Below, one piece after another: positions 49,015 to 60,300 of a stretch of DNA of 64,000 nucleotides. Position numbers and translations under genes: made by a program. The notes beneath the pieces are model-generated. The model was given only the letters and a program-made list of their open reading frames with translations, was not told the origin of the DNA and did no database searches. The first letter of the stretch is position 1; the number at the start of each line of letters is the position of its first letter. This stretch comes from Streptomyces ferrugineus. GTDB lineage: Bacteria; Actinomycetota; Actinomycetes; Streptomycetales; Streptomycetaceae. Location: contig NZ_CP063373.1 of NCBI RefSeq assembly GCF_015160855.1, forward strand, positions 7,130,001-7,194,000, given 5' to 3'.

Positions 49015-50271
49015 ATGTCGGCATCGAGCAACACCAACTGGGACCGCCGAACCGTTCTGCGGGCCGCGATGGGCCTGGCCGCCGCCGGCGGTCTGGCCGC
49101 GTGCGGCGGCAACACCGGCCGGAGCAGCTCCGGCGACACCCTCGTGCAGATGTTCCACGCGTATGGCGAGGCGGGCACCGAGCAGGCCATCAAGCGGTAC
49201 GCGAAGGCGTACAAGGAAGCCAACGTGACCACGCAGTGGATCACCAGCGCGGACTTCGAGAGCAAGCTGTTCTCGTCCCTGCTCACCGACAACGCGCCGG
49301 ATCTCTTCGAGTTCCACCCGCAGATCCAGATGGTCAAGAGCGGCCAGGTGGCGGACCTGACCGACATCATCGACCCGGTCAAGGACGACTTCAATCCGGC
49401 CGACATCAAGTCGCACACGGTCGACGGGAAGATATACGGCGTCCGGATGATCGACGACCCGCAGTTCTTCTTCTACCGCAAGTCGATGCTGGAGAAGGCC
49501 AAGGTCGAGGTGCCCACCACGCTCGACGAGCTGATGGAGGCCGCCGCCAAGCTCACCACCGGCAAGGTCAAGGGCCTGTACATGGGCAACGACCTGCACA
49601 GCGTCAACGACACGTTGATCTGGTCGGCCGGCGCCCAGCACCTCGACGAGAAGAACCAGATCGCCTACCACACGGACGGCGTCGTCGAGGGCCTGAAGAA
49701 GATGCGCCAGCTGTTCACCAGCGGCGACCTTCTCCTCGGCGCCCCGACCGAGTCCTGGGACCCGTCCTCGTTCAACCAGGGCCTGTGCGCCATCCAGTTC
49801 TGCGGCATGTGGGCGATGCCGGCGATCCAGGACGCGCTCGGCGACGACTGGGGGGTCTTCCCCTTCCCGAAGGTCACGGACTCCGGCAAGCAGTCGGTCT
49901 ACAACGGCGGCTGGTCGATGTTCGTCAACGCCAAGGGCAAGAACGTCGACGCGGCCAAGGAGTACGTCAAGTGGCTGTGGATCGACCAGAAGGAGTACCA
50001 GGAGGACTGGGCCACCTCCTACGGCTTCCACATCCCGCCGCGCGCCTCGCTCGCGGAGTCGGCCACCAAGCTCAAGTCGGGCAACGCCGCTGAGGGCGTC
50101 AGGCTCTTCAACGAGTTCGGGCACTTCGACAACATCGGCTGGACCCAGGCCATGCGCACCGCCTTCGAGGATGTCTTCGCCAACTGCGTCCGCAAGAACA
50201 TGGACCCGGAGAAGGCTCTCGACAGGTGCGACACGGCCGTCAACCGCGAGCTGAAGAAGCTGTTCGGTTAG
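49015..50271 (+). CDS. Sugar ABC transporter substrate-binding lipoprotein
   Basis: A 418-residue exported binding protein. The N-terminus has a twin arginine (DRRTVLRAAMG) and a lipobox LAAC at about residue 27, so it is a Tat lipoprotein held on the outer face of the membrane. The rest is the extracellular solute-binding protein family 1 fold of malto- and galacto-oligosaccharide importers (APDLFEFHPQIQMVKSGQVA, GLCAIQFCGMWAMPAI, YNGGWSMFVNAKGKN). With beta-galactosidase last in the operon, beta-galactosides are the likely cargo. ATG at 49015; ribosome site AAGGACG. Confidence 0.92.
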   Translation: MSASSNTNWDRRTVLRAAMGLAAAGGLAACGGNTGRSSSGDTLVQMFHAYGEAGTEQAIKRYAKAYKEANVTTQWITSADFESKLFSSLLTDNAPDLFEFHPQIQMVKSGQVADLTDIIDPVKDDFNPADIKSHTVDGKIYGVRMIDDPQFFFYRKSMLEKAKVEVPTTLDELMEAAAKLTTGKVKGLYMGNDLHSVNDTLIWSAGAQHLDEKNQIAYHTDGVVEGLKKMRQLFTSGDLLLGAPTESWDPSSFNQGLCAIQFCGMWAMPAIQDALGDDWGVFPFPKVTDSGKQSVYNGGWSMFVNAKGKNVDAAKEYVKWLWIDQKEYQEDWATSYGFHIPPRASLAESATKLKSGNAAEGVRLFNEFGHFDNIGWTQAMRTAFEDVFANCVRKNMDPEKALDRCDTAVNRELKKLFG

Positions 50272-50291
50272 GCCGTAGGACGGACCACGCC

Positions 50292-51257
50292 ATGTCGACG
50301 ACCACACCGCGCGACCTCGCGCGCCCCGCCTCGGCGAAGGCCTCACCGGCCAAGCCGCGGCGGGGGCTGCGGGGCAGCTCCACCTTCAACTTCTGGCTGT
50401 TCACCGGGCCGTTCCTGATCGGTCTGGCGATCTTCGTCTACGCGCCGATCCTGTGGAGCCTCTGGCTCAGCTTCTTCGAGGCCCGCTTCACCGTCACACC
50501 CGACAAGTTCATCGGGTTCGACAACTACACGTACATGCTGACGAACGACGACTTCGTCGGCTCGCTCGGCACCTTCACCGTCTTCGCCGCGTTCATCGTG
50601 CCCACCACCTGGGCACTCTCGCTGGGCCTGGCCCTGCTGGTGAACCGGATGCGCTTCATGCGGGCGTTCTTCCGCTCGGTGTTCTTCCTGCCCACCGCCG
50701 TCAGCTATGTCGCCGCCTCGCTGATCTGGAAGATGTCCATCTTCAGCGGAGTCCGCTTCGGCCTGATGAACACCGTCCTCGGCTGGTTCGGGATCGACAA
50801 CATCGCCTGGCTGATCGACCCCAACCCGCCCTGGTACTGGCTGGTCATCGTGACCGCCCGGCTGTGGCTGCAGGCCGGCTTCTTCATGATCCTGTTCATC
50901 GCGGCGCTGCAGAACATCCCGGACGAGCTGTACGAGGCCGCCGCCATCGACGGCGCCAAGCCGGGCTGGCAGACCTTCCGGTACATCACCCTGCCCCAGC
51001 TGCGTGCCACGTCCACCGCGGTGATCCTGCTGCTGCTCATCGCCGCCTACCAGGCCTTCGACGAGTTCTACAACCTGCTGTCGAAGACCACCTGGGGCCG
51101 CCCGCCCCTCGTCGAGCTGTACTACAAAGCCCTGGGCGAGAGCCAGGACTACGGCGCCGGCAGCGCGGGAGCGCTCATCCTGACCGTGCTGATCTGTGCC
51201 GTGACCCTGCTCCAGGGCAAGATCATGGGCTTTGGAAGGGGGGACGAGTCCAAGTGA
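50292..51257 (+). CDS. Sugar ABC transporter permease (MalF type)
   Basis: A 321-residue permease with six membrane segments. The EAA loop that contacts the ATPase reads YEAAAIDGAKPGWQTFRYIT. It starts 20 nt after the binding protein gene, and its stop overlaps the GTG of the next permease (GTGA). As in many Streptomyces sugar importers, no ATPase gene is in the operon; a shared MsiK-type ATPase encoded elsewhere probably serves it. Confidence 0.92.
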   Translation: MSTTTPRDLARPASAKASPAKPRRGLRGSSTFNFWLFTGPFLIGLAIFVYAPILWSLWLSFFEARFTVTPDKFIGFDNYTYMLTNDDFVGSLGTFTVFAAFIVPTTWALSLGLALLVNRMRFMRAFFRSVFFLPTAVSYVAASLIWKMSIFSGVRFGLMNTVLGWFGIDNIAWLIDPNPPWYWLVIVTARLWLQAGFFMILFIAALQNIPDELYEAAAIDGAKPGWQTFRYITLPQLRATSTAVILLLLIAAYQAFDEFYNLLSKTTWGRPPLVELYYKALGESQDYGAGSAGALILTVLICAVTLLQGKIMGFGRGDESK

Positions 51258-52150
51258 CCACCACCATGCCCGACGTCCAGAAGACCGCGCCGCCGGCCGA
51301 CAAGCCCCGCCGCGTCCGGCGCGGTGGCGGCGTGATGAGCTCCACCGGCCTCTACATCGCCACCGGCGTCGCCGCCTTCCTCTTCCTGATCCCCTTCTAC
51401 ATCATCGTCCGCAACGCCCTCTCCACCGACGCCGAGATCACCGGAGAGAACTGGAAGATCTTCCCCACGGACCTCCAGTGGGGCAACATCAGCGAGCTCT
51501 TCACGGACGAGACGGTCCCCTTCGCCCAGTCCCTGTGGAACTCGACGGTCGTGGCCACCCTGCACACCGTCGGCGTCCTGCTGGTGTGCTCCCTCGCGGG
51601 CTACGGTCTGGCCCGCATCCCGTACAAGCACGCCAACAAGGTCTTCTACGCCGTCCTGGGGACCCTGATGGTCCCGACCGCGGTCACCTTCGTCCCCAGC
51701 TTCGTGCTGGTCTCCTCGCTCGGCTGGGTGGACACCTACCGCGGTCTCATCATTCCGGGGCTGTTCAGTGGTTTCACCTGCTTCCTGTTCCGGCAGTACT
51801 TCTTGGGGTTCCCCAAGGAGCTGGAGGAGGCGGCGCGCATGGACGGACTGGGCTACTGGGGCGCGTACTGGCGCGTCGTGGTGCCCAACTCGCTGAACTT
51901 CTTCGCCGCGATGGCGACGATCACCTTCATCAACGGCTGGAACGCCTTCCTGTGGCCGCTGGTCATCGGCCAGGACCCCAGTTCCTGGACCGTCCAGGTC
52001 GCGCTCTCCAGTTACATGACCAACCAGGTCGTCGTCTTCCACATGATCTTCATGGCCACGGCCGTTTCCATCCTGCCCCTGGTGTTCGTGTTCCTGTTCC
52101 TGCAGCGCTGGCTGGTGCAGGGGATCGCACAGACCGGCATCAAGGGCTGA
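51254..52150 (+). CDS. Sugar ABC transporter permease (MalG type)
   Basis: A 298-residue permease with six membrane segments. The EAA loop reads LEEAARMDGLGYWGAYWRVV. GTG at 51254 overlaps the previous stop by 3 nt of frame (GTGA), so translation is coupled. The beta-galactosidase gene follows 27 nt later. It forms the channel with the MalF-type permease. Confidence 0.92.
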   Translation: MTTTMPDVQKTAPPADKPRRVRRGGGVMSSTGLYIATGVAAFLFLIPFYIIVRNALSTDAEITGENWKIFPTDLQWGNISELFTDETVPFAQSLWNSTVVATLHTVGVLLVCSLAGYGLARIPYKHANKVFYAVLGTLMVPTAVTFVPSFVLVSSLGWVDTYRGLIIPGLFSGFTCFLFRQYFLGFPKELEEAARMDGLGYWGAYWRVVVPNSLNFFAAMATITFINGWNAFLWPLVIGQDPSSWTVQVALSSYMTNQVVVFHMIFMATAVSILPLVFVFLFLQRWLVQGIAQTGIKG

Positions 52151-55048
<2,898 letters not shown>

Positions 55049-55121
55049 GAACACCAAGTGAGAGAACCGTAAATCGATTGACCGATTGATCGACTTTCCG
55101 ACACCGTCAGAGAGGTCAGTT

Positions 55122-55154
55122 GCGGCCGGTCGGCGGACAACGCCGACCGGCCGC
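55122..55154. terminator. Strong hairpin terminator after the beta-galactosidase gene
   Basis: Perfect 14-bp arms GCGGCCGGTCGGCG (55122-55135) and CGCCGACCGGCCGC (55141-55154) with a 5-nt loop. It ends the importer/beta-galactosidase operon 73 nt past the stop. Confidence 0.85.
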
Positions 55155-55187
55155 GACTTGTGTTCAGAGCAAGGGAGTTGATGCCAC

Positions 55188-56195
55188 TTGGATGGCAGTA
55201 TCGAGGTTCGCGGACTGTCCCGAACCTTCCACACCACCGTCCGCCGCCCCGGCTTCGCGGGCGCGCTGCGCTCACTGGTCGACCCGGAGAAGGTCGCCAA
55301 ACACGCCGTCTGCGACGTGACGTTCTCCGTCGCCCCCGGCGAACTCCTCGCCCTGCTCGGCCCGAACGGCGCCGGCAAGTCCACCACCATCAAGATGCTC
55401 ACCGGCATCCTCACGCCGACCGCCGGCGAGGCCAGGGTCGCGGGCGTGGTGCCGTACGAGGAGCGCGAGCGCAACGCCCGTAACATCGGCACCGTCTTCG
55501 GGCAGCGCACCCAACTGTGGTGGGACCTCCCGGTGCGCGAGTCGTTCGCGATCCTGCGCGACATCTACGAGGTGCCGAAGGCGGAACACGCCGCCCGGCT
55601 GAAGGAGTTCGACGACCTCCTCGACCTCTCCTCCTTCTGGGACACCCGGGTCCGCCATCTCTCCCTCGGCCAGCGCGTCCGCTCCGACCTGGCCGCCGCC
55701 CTGCTGCACGACCCGCCGGTGGTCTTCCTCGACGAGCCGACCATCGGCATGGACGTGGTGGTGAAGGAGCAGGTGCGGGAGTTCCTGCGGCACCAGGTGG
55801 CGGAGCGCGGCCGTACGGTCCTGCTCACCACCCACGACATGACGGAGGTCGAGCGCCTCGCCGAGCGCGTGGTACTGATCAACCACGGGCGGCTCGTGCT
55901 GGACGGCACGCTCGACGAGATCCGCCGGGAGTTCGGCTCGACCTGGCAGGTGCGGGTGACGCTGGCCGACCCGCACACCGAGGCCAGCTCGCTGCCGGGC
56001 ATCGCGCTGCTGCGCCGCGAGGGACCGCAGGCCGTCTTCGGCCCGGACGGCCCAGGCGCGCCGACCGTGCACCAGGCGCTGAAGCAGGTCATCGAGCGGT
56101 ACGAGGTGACGGACCTCGCCCTCGACGAGGCGGACCTGGAGGACGTGATGCGGGCCGCGTACGTCCATGCCGAGTCCGCGGCGGGGGGAGCCTGA
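55188..56195 (+). CDS. ABC exporter ATP-binding protein (COG4586 type)
   Basis: A 335-residue ATPase. Walker A is GPNGAGKST, the signature is LSLGQRVRSDL, Walker B VVFLDEPTIGMD, and the H-loop is in LLTTHDMTEVERLAER. An N-terminal extension (HTTVRRPGFAGALRSLVDPE) before the ATPase core is typical of the COG4586 group, which pairs with COG4587 and COG3694 permeases. Start is TTG at 55188: a TGA lies three codons upstream in frame, and AGGGAG is 10 nt before. Two permease genes follow at 1-nt gaps. Substrate unknown. Confidence 0.9.
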   Translation: MDGSIEVRGLSRTFHTTVRRPGFAGALRSLVDPEKVAKHAVCDVTFSVAPGELLALLGPNGAGKSTTIKMLTGILTPTAGEARVAGVVPYEERERNARNIGTVFGQRTQLWWDLPVRESFAILRDIYEVPKAEHAARLKEFDDLLDLSSFWDTRVRHLSLGQRVRSDLAAALLHDPPVVFLDEPTIGMDVVVKEQVREFLRHQVAERGRTVLLTTHDMTEVERLAERVVLINHGRLVLDGTLDEIRREFGSTWQVRVTLADPHTEASSLPGIALLRREGPQAVFGPDGPGAPTVHQALKQVIERYEVTDLALDEADLEDVMRAAYVHAESAAGGA

Positions 56196-56196
56196 G

Positions 56197-57003
56197 ATGG
56201 CCGCCCTGCTGCACGGCTGGCGCGCCGCGCGCGTCACGCCGCTCGGTGAGCTGCACACGCCGGCCCGGATGACGGCCGTCCTGCTCCGGCTGACGGTGCA
56301 GGTGGTCCTGGTGGCGTCGCTGTGGCGCGGCCTGTACTCCCACACCGGCACCACCGCCGGACTGACCCGCGACCAGGCGGTCACGTACGCCGTCCTGGCC
56401 GTACTCGCCTCCCGACTGCGGGAGTTGGACCAGTACGCGGGCCGGGACACGGTGCTGCAGCACATGCACTTCGGCACGATCGTCTACTGGTATCTGCGCC
56501 CGCTGCCGCCCCAGCGCTACTACGCGCTGCGCGCCCTCGGCGAGCAGCTCTACGGGCTGGCGTGGGCGCTCGGCGCGTATGTGGTCTGTCTCGCGGCGGG
56601 GGTGGTGAAGCCGCCCGGGTCGGCGGCGGTGGCAGGGGTGTTCGCGGTGAGCATGCTGCTGGGCCAGTGGGTCCTGTACTACGTCATGCTCCTGCTCGAC
56701 CAGCTCTGCTTCTTCACCATCCGCAACAACTCCGCGATGCTGATCCTGATCTTCGCGCAGAACCTGCTGTCCGGGGTGTACGCGCCGCTGTGGTTCTTCC
56801 CGGACTGGTTCATCACGCTGAGCGGGTTCCTGCCCTTCCAGGCGACGCTGAGCGTGCCGCTGTCGATCTATGTCGGCCGGATCGAACTGTCCGACGCGGG
56901 CGTTCAGTTGGCCGTTCAGGCGGCCTGGGTGGTGGCGCTGGCGCTGTTCACCCGATGGGTGTGGCGGCGGGCCGCGCGGCGCGTGATCTCGCAGGGAGGC
57001 TGA
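56197..57003 (+). CDS. ABC-2 exporter permease (COG4587-like)
   Basis: A 268-residue membrane protein with six hydrophobic segments. The conserved stretch FFTIRNNSAMLILIFAQNLL and GVYAPLWFFPDWF fits the DUF990-type exporter permeases. It starts 1 nt after the ATPase stop with GGGGGGAG as ribosome site and pairs with the next permease. The cargo is unknown. Confidence 0.87.
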   Translation: MAALLHGWRAARVTPLGELHTPARMTAVLLRLTVQVVLVASLWRGLYSHTGTTAGLTRDQAVTYAVLAVLASRLRELDQYAGRDTVLQHMHFGTIVYWYLRPLPPQRYYALRALGEQLYGLAWALGAYVVCLAAGVVKPPGSAAVAGVFAVSMLLGQWVLYYVMLLLDQLCFFTIRNNSAMLILIFAQNLLSGVYAPLWFFPDWFITLSGFLPFQATLSVPLSIYVGRIELSDAGVQLAVQAAWVVALALFTRWVWRRAARRVISQGG

Positions 57004-57004
57004 G

Positions 57005-57814
57005 GTGTCGTCGAAAGCCGTGAAATCCGTGCGCATCGTGTGGCGCATCTCGCTGCTCAACATCCGTGCCGCGATGGAGTACCGCACCGAGTTCCTGCTG
57101 AACATCGCGATCGGTGCGATCTGGCAGATGTCGGTGATCGTGTTCGCGACGGTGCTGCTGGCCCGGTTCACCGGAATGGGCGGCTGGGAGAGCTCGGACG
57201 TCCTGCTGATCCCGGCGATCCGGATGCTCGCGCACGGTCTGTTCGTACTGCTCCTCGGCCGTATGCACTTCATCGGCCGGCAGATCCAGGAGGGACGGAT
57301 CGACATCTACCTCCTGCGTCCGATGCCGGTGCACCGCCAGGTCCAGCTCGACTACTTCCCGACCAACGCGATCGGCGACCTGACGGTCGCGGCGGGTCTG
57401 ATGGTGGGCGCGCTCGGCCGCAGCGGGCTGGACTGGACGGCGGGCCGCGTCGGGTATCTGACCGCCGCGGTCATCGGCGGCATGCTGCTTGAGGCGGCCC
57501 TGTTCACGGCCGTGGCCTCCGCGTGCCTGCGCTATCCCGCCGCCGACTACTGGGGCCGCTGGCTGGAGGAACTCCTCGGCACCTTCGGCAGCTACCCCCT
57601 GAACGTCCTGCCGAAGGCGGTGGGCGGCTTCCTCACCTTCGCCCTCCCGCTGGCGTTCGTCGCGTACTTCCCGGCCGCGGTCCTCACGGGCCACGACACC
57701 GCCGTCCCGTACTGGCTGGCGGCGGCGTCGCCCCTGCTGGGGCTGGTGGCGTATGTGGGGGCGCGGTGGCTGTGGCGGTGGGCGCTGGGCCACTACGCGG
57801 GCGTGAACGGATGA
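57005..57814 (+). CDS. ABC-2 exporter permease (COG3694-like)
   Basis: A 269-residue membrane protein with six hydrophobic segments. It starts with GTG at 57005, 1 nt past the previous stop. Features such as RTEFLLNIAIGAIWQMSVIV and HFIGRQIQEGRIDIYLLRPM are typical of the DUF990 exporter permeases. With the two preceding genes it makes a complete heteromeric exporter. It converges on the 170-residue protein gene 10 nt away. Confidence 0.87.
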   Translation: MSSKAVKSVRIVWRISLLNIRAAMEYRTEFLLNIAIGAIWQMSVIVFATVLLARFTGMGGWESSDVLLIPAIRMLAHGLFVLLLGRMHFIGRQIQEGRIDIYLLRPMPVHRQVQLDYFPTNAIGDLTVAAGLMVGALGRSGLDWTAGRVGYLTAAVIGGMLLEAALFTAVASACLRYPAADYWGRWLEELLGTFGSYPLNVLPKAVGGFLTFALPLAFVAYFPAAVLTGHDTAVPYWLAAASPLLGLVAYVGARWLWRWALGHYAGVNG

Positions 57815-57824
57815 CGGTGCCCCC

Positions 57825-58337
57825 TCAGTGATCCGCGCAGCAAGGCGTCGGATCCGCCACCTCGAACGGCACGAGCGTTCCGCCCACCGCCGGCATGGCG
57901 GTCAGGACGAGTTCGCCGTCCTGCCACTGGGGGCGGACGTGGCCCCCGGTCACCAGGCGGTCGTCGGGGGCGGGTCGGCCGGGGGTGCCGAGGATCGTCA
58001 CGCGGTCGATCGCCGAGCGGGACAGGACGTCGGCGATGGTCAGGGTGCCGGTCAGGGACGTGACGCCCGGGTAGACCACCGCACGGCCGTTCGCGTCCGG
58101 TGTCCCGGGTGTCACCTCGTGGCCCCCGGCCGTGAGCCGCTCCTGGGCGGTACGCAGGAGCGGCTCGGTCGGGAGGGTGAGGGAGACGGCCACCCGCGGC
58201 CGGTCTCCCCGCACCAGGTGGGTGCAGCCGAACGCGCTCTCGGGAAGGGCGAGTTCGGCCGCCAGCGTGTGCAGCAGGTGGTCGGCCGCGCGCAGGTCTC
58301 TGACACCCGCGTCCACCGTCAGGGCGTACGGCGTCAC
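57825..58337 (-). CDS. Protein of unknown function coupled to the PHP phosphoesterase
   Basis: A 170-residue protein without signal or membrane segment. GTG at 58335-58337 overlaps the stop of the PHP gene by 4 nt (GTGA), so it is translationally coupled. I do not recognise the family. It has a repeated structure of two alpha/beta halves (DAGVRDLRAADHLLHTLAAE; DVLSRSAIDRVTILGT) and ends in TPCCADH, a Cys-Cys-x2-His tail that could bind metal. Its stop is 10 nt from the convergent ABC permease. Confidence 0.68.
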   Translation of the reverse strand: MTPYALTVDAGVRDLRAADHLLHTLAAELALPESAFGCTHLVRGDRPRVAVSLTLPTEPLLRTAQERLTAGGHEVTPGTPDANGRAVVYPGVTSLTGTLTIADVLSRSAIDRVTILGTPGRPAPDDRLVTGGHVRPQWQDGELVLTAMPAVGGTLVPFEVADPTPCCADH

Positions 58338-60043
58338 GAGGGCAGGACCCACACCGGGTTGGAGTAGAACCACAGGTCGCGCCACGGGTCGGCGTCGCCG
58401 ACGACGTCGATCGCCGGGCCCGCGGGGTCGACGGCGGCGCCCATCGGGCCGACGGCGCTGCGGTTGCCGTCGGTGCCGCGCAGGCGGACGTAGACGGGGC
58501 GGTCGACCCTGCCGAGGTCGTAGGTGAGGCGGACCGTGCCGGACGGCTTGTTCACCTCGTACGACTTCACCACCTTGGCCGTCGGCGCGGTGAAGGTGTC
58601 CCGGTCCGCGGCCGGGCCGGTCACATCGCCCTGGATGACGTCGACGCGGGCGAGCTTCGGCACGAAGCCGGCCCAGTTGGCGCCGCCGGCCATGGCCACG
58701 TCGACCGTCAGCGTGACGCTGGTGCCCTTGCGGACGTGCAGGGCGCCGCCCAGCGTGGCCCAGCGGTAGCCGCCCCGCACGCGGACGTCGAGGCCGCTGA
58801 TGAGCTGTCCGTGGTCGACCCAGACGCGGCCGGCACGGATGCCGTTCATGACGGCGGCGTACGAGAAGCCGTCCGCGCCGACGTGCGTACGGCTGTACTG
58901 GCCGGGCCAGTAGTCGCCCTCGGTGAGGTCGATCGTGCCGCTGTAGACGGGGTCGGTGTGCTTGCCGTTGGCGAGGTAGTCGCTGTCCGGGCCGCCGCGC
59001 TCGGCGGTGTCCGTGTAGACGTTGTGGGAGTCGGAGTTGGCGGTGATCCACCAGGGCTTGCCCTCGGCGAGGAGGCTGTCCCACAGACCGCCGACGGTGG
59101 CGGTCATCCAGTCGAAGCCGCCCCAGGTGCGGTAGCTCTCCAGCGGGTAGCCTGCGAAGGAGTTGGCGCCGGGGCTGTTGTCGTAGATGCCACGGGCCCG
59201 GCCCATCCCGAGCGGCTTGGCGATACCGCCGGCCTGGTGGCCCGGCGCGCCCTCCATGCCGACCGCGATCTGATGACGCGCGGACGTGGCGTCGCGCCAG
59301 GCGCGTATCTCGTGCGGGGAGTCGATGCCCTTGCGCGCCGGGTGGTTGGCGAGCATCAGGATGTCCTTGACCTTGCGTCGCTGGACCTGCCGGGCAAGGA
59401 AGTTGAGGCCGGCGATGGCGAGGGCCTCGTTGGCGGGGGTGGAGTCGGAGGCGCCGTTGACCGAGCCGTCGTAGTCGGTTTCGAACTGCTTCAGTACCGA
59501 GACCTCGTTCCTGCCCGGGTGCACGAAAACGGTTCCGTGCTCGGCGCCCGGGATGTTCCACTCCAGGCCCTGGAAGACAAGGGTGTCCTCGTAGGCGTCA
59601 CGCGCGTCACGGATGTCCGGGTTGACCTTCTCCACACCGATCTTGGAGTGGGTGACATTGCCGTGGTCGGTGATGACCAGCCAGTCCATGCCGTGCTTGG
59701 CGCCCTGGCGGACCTGGTCGACGACGCGGTACTTGCCGTCGTTGCTGTACTGGGTGTGGATGTGGTGGTCACCGGCCAGCCACAGGAAGCCGTGACCGCG
59801 GCGGCCTGCGGAGGCCGGCGTGGCGGCGGCCGCGGTCGGGGCCACGACGCTCGCGGCGGCCAGGCCGGCGCCCAGCAGGCCCGCCCGGCGCAGCAGGGTG
59901 CGGCGTGACTGCTGCTCGGGGGTCAGGGCCTCGTCGGGCACGGCGGGGTCGAAGGCGGCGGGGAGCGCGGACGCCGCCGCGTCGGACGAGTGATCGTGGT
60001 CATGTCCGTGGTGATGATGACCGTGCGCGTGCCCGTGTCCCAT
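58334..60043 (-). CDS. Exported PHP-domain metallophosphoesterase with His-rich leader
   Basis: A 569-residue protein. The first 18 residues carry ten histidines (HGHAHGHHHHGHDHDH). A twin-arginine signal follows at residues 46-79 (SRRTLLRRAGLLGAGLAAAS to ASA), so it is exported by Tat, probably already metal-loaded. The PHP domain begins with DHHIHTQYSND and has further ligands in ITDHGNVTHS, GLEWNIPGAEHG, LANHPARKG and NSDSHNVYTD. A C-terminal beta-sandwich follows. Substrate probably a phosphodiester or phosphate ester outside the cell. GGGAGG precedes the ATG. Divergent from the EEP phosphodiesterase gene. Confidence 0.87.
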   Translation of the reverse strand: MGHGHAHGHHHHGHDHDHSSDAAASALPAAFDPAVPDEALTPEQQSRRTLLRRAGLLGAGLAAASVVAPTAAAATPASAGRRGHGFLWLAGDHHIHTQYSNDGKYRVVDQVRQGAKHGMDWLVITDHGNVTHSKIGVEKVNPDIRDARDAYEDTLVFQGLEWNIPGAEHGTVFVHPGRNEVSVLKQFETDYDGSVNGASDSTPANEALAIAGLNFLARQVQRRKVKDILMLANHPARKGIDSPHEIRAWRDATSARHQIAVGMEGAPGHQAGGIAKPLGMGRARGIYDNSPGANSFAGYPLESYRTWGGFDWMTATVGGLWDSLLAEGKPWWITANSDSHNVYTDTAERGGPDSDYLANGKHTDPVYSGTIDLTEGDYWPGQYSRTHVGADGFSYAAVMNGIRAGRVWVDHGQLISGLDVRVRGGYRWATLGGALHVRKGTSVTLTVDVAMAGGANWAGFVPKLARVDVIQGDVTGPAADRDTFTAPTAKVVKSYEVNKPSGTVRLTYDLGRVDRPVYVRLRGTDGNRSAVGPMGAAVDPAGPAIDVVGDADPWRDLWFYSNPVWVLPS

Positions 60044-60300
60044 GAAACGCCTCCCGGGTTGCCACTGCCTTGCAGCGGCTGCCTTCTACGGCGCTGTTGC
60101 GCCGTCTGTGGAGGATCAAGGCGAAACATGAACATTGAACGAGCGACGCATGGCCGTCGGGTGCCACCGACGCGGCAGAACTCCCCGTCCCTCACTGTTT
60201 CCCCAACGGCCCTTGTACGTCACCCTGGTTGACATCGAACCTGAGCAACGCTCACCTTCAGCGTTCACCCTCTTCGTCATCCATCGGAGACTCCCCCACC
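60044..60300. promoter_or_regulatory. Divergent gap between the two secreted phosphoesterase genes
   Basis: A TTGACA (60229-60234) is a good -35 for the rightward gene, but the TCACCT 17 nt on is a poor -10. Three heptamers GCTCACC (60250), GTTCACC (60263) and GTCATCC (60276) recur every 13 bp. They recall PHO-box heptamers, but those are spaced 11 bp. Confidence 0.35.

Noticed and set aside
60250..60282. Possible PHO boxes (GCTCACC, GTTCACC, GTCATCC) before the EEP phosphodiesterase gene
   Set aside because: The heptamers recur every 13 bp, but PhoP boxes need 11-bp direct repeats, and the third heptamer is poor. Kept only as a note in the gap entry.
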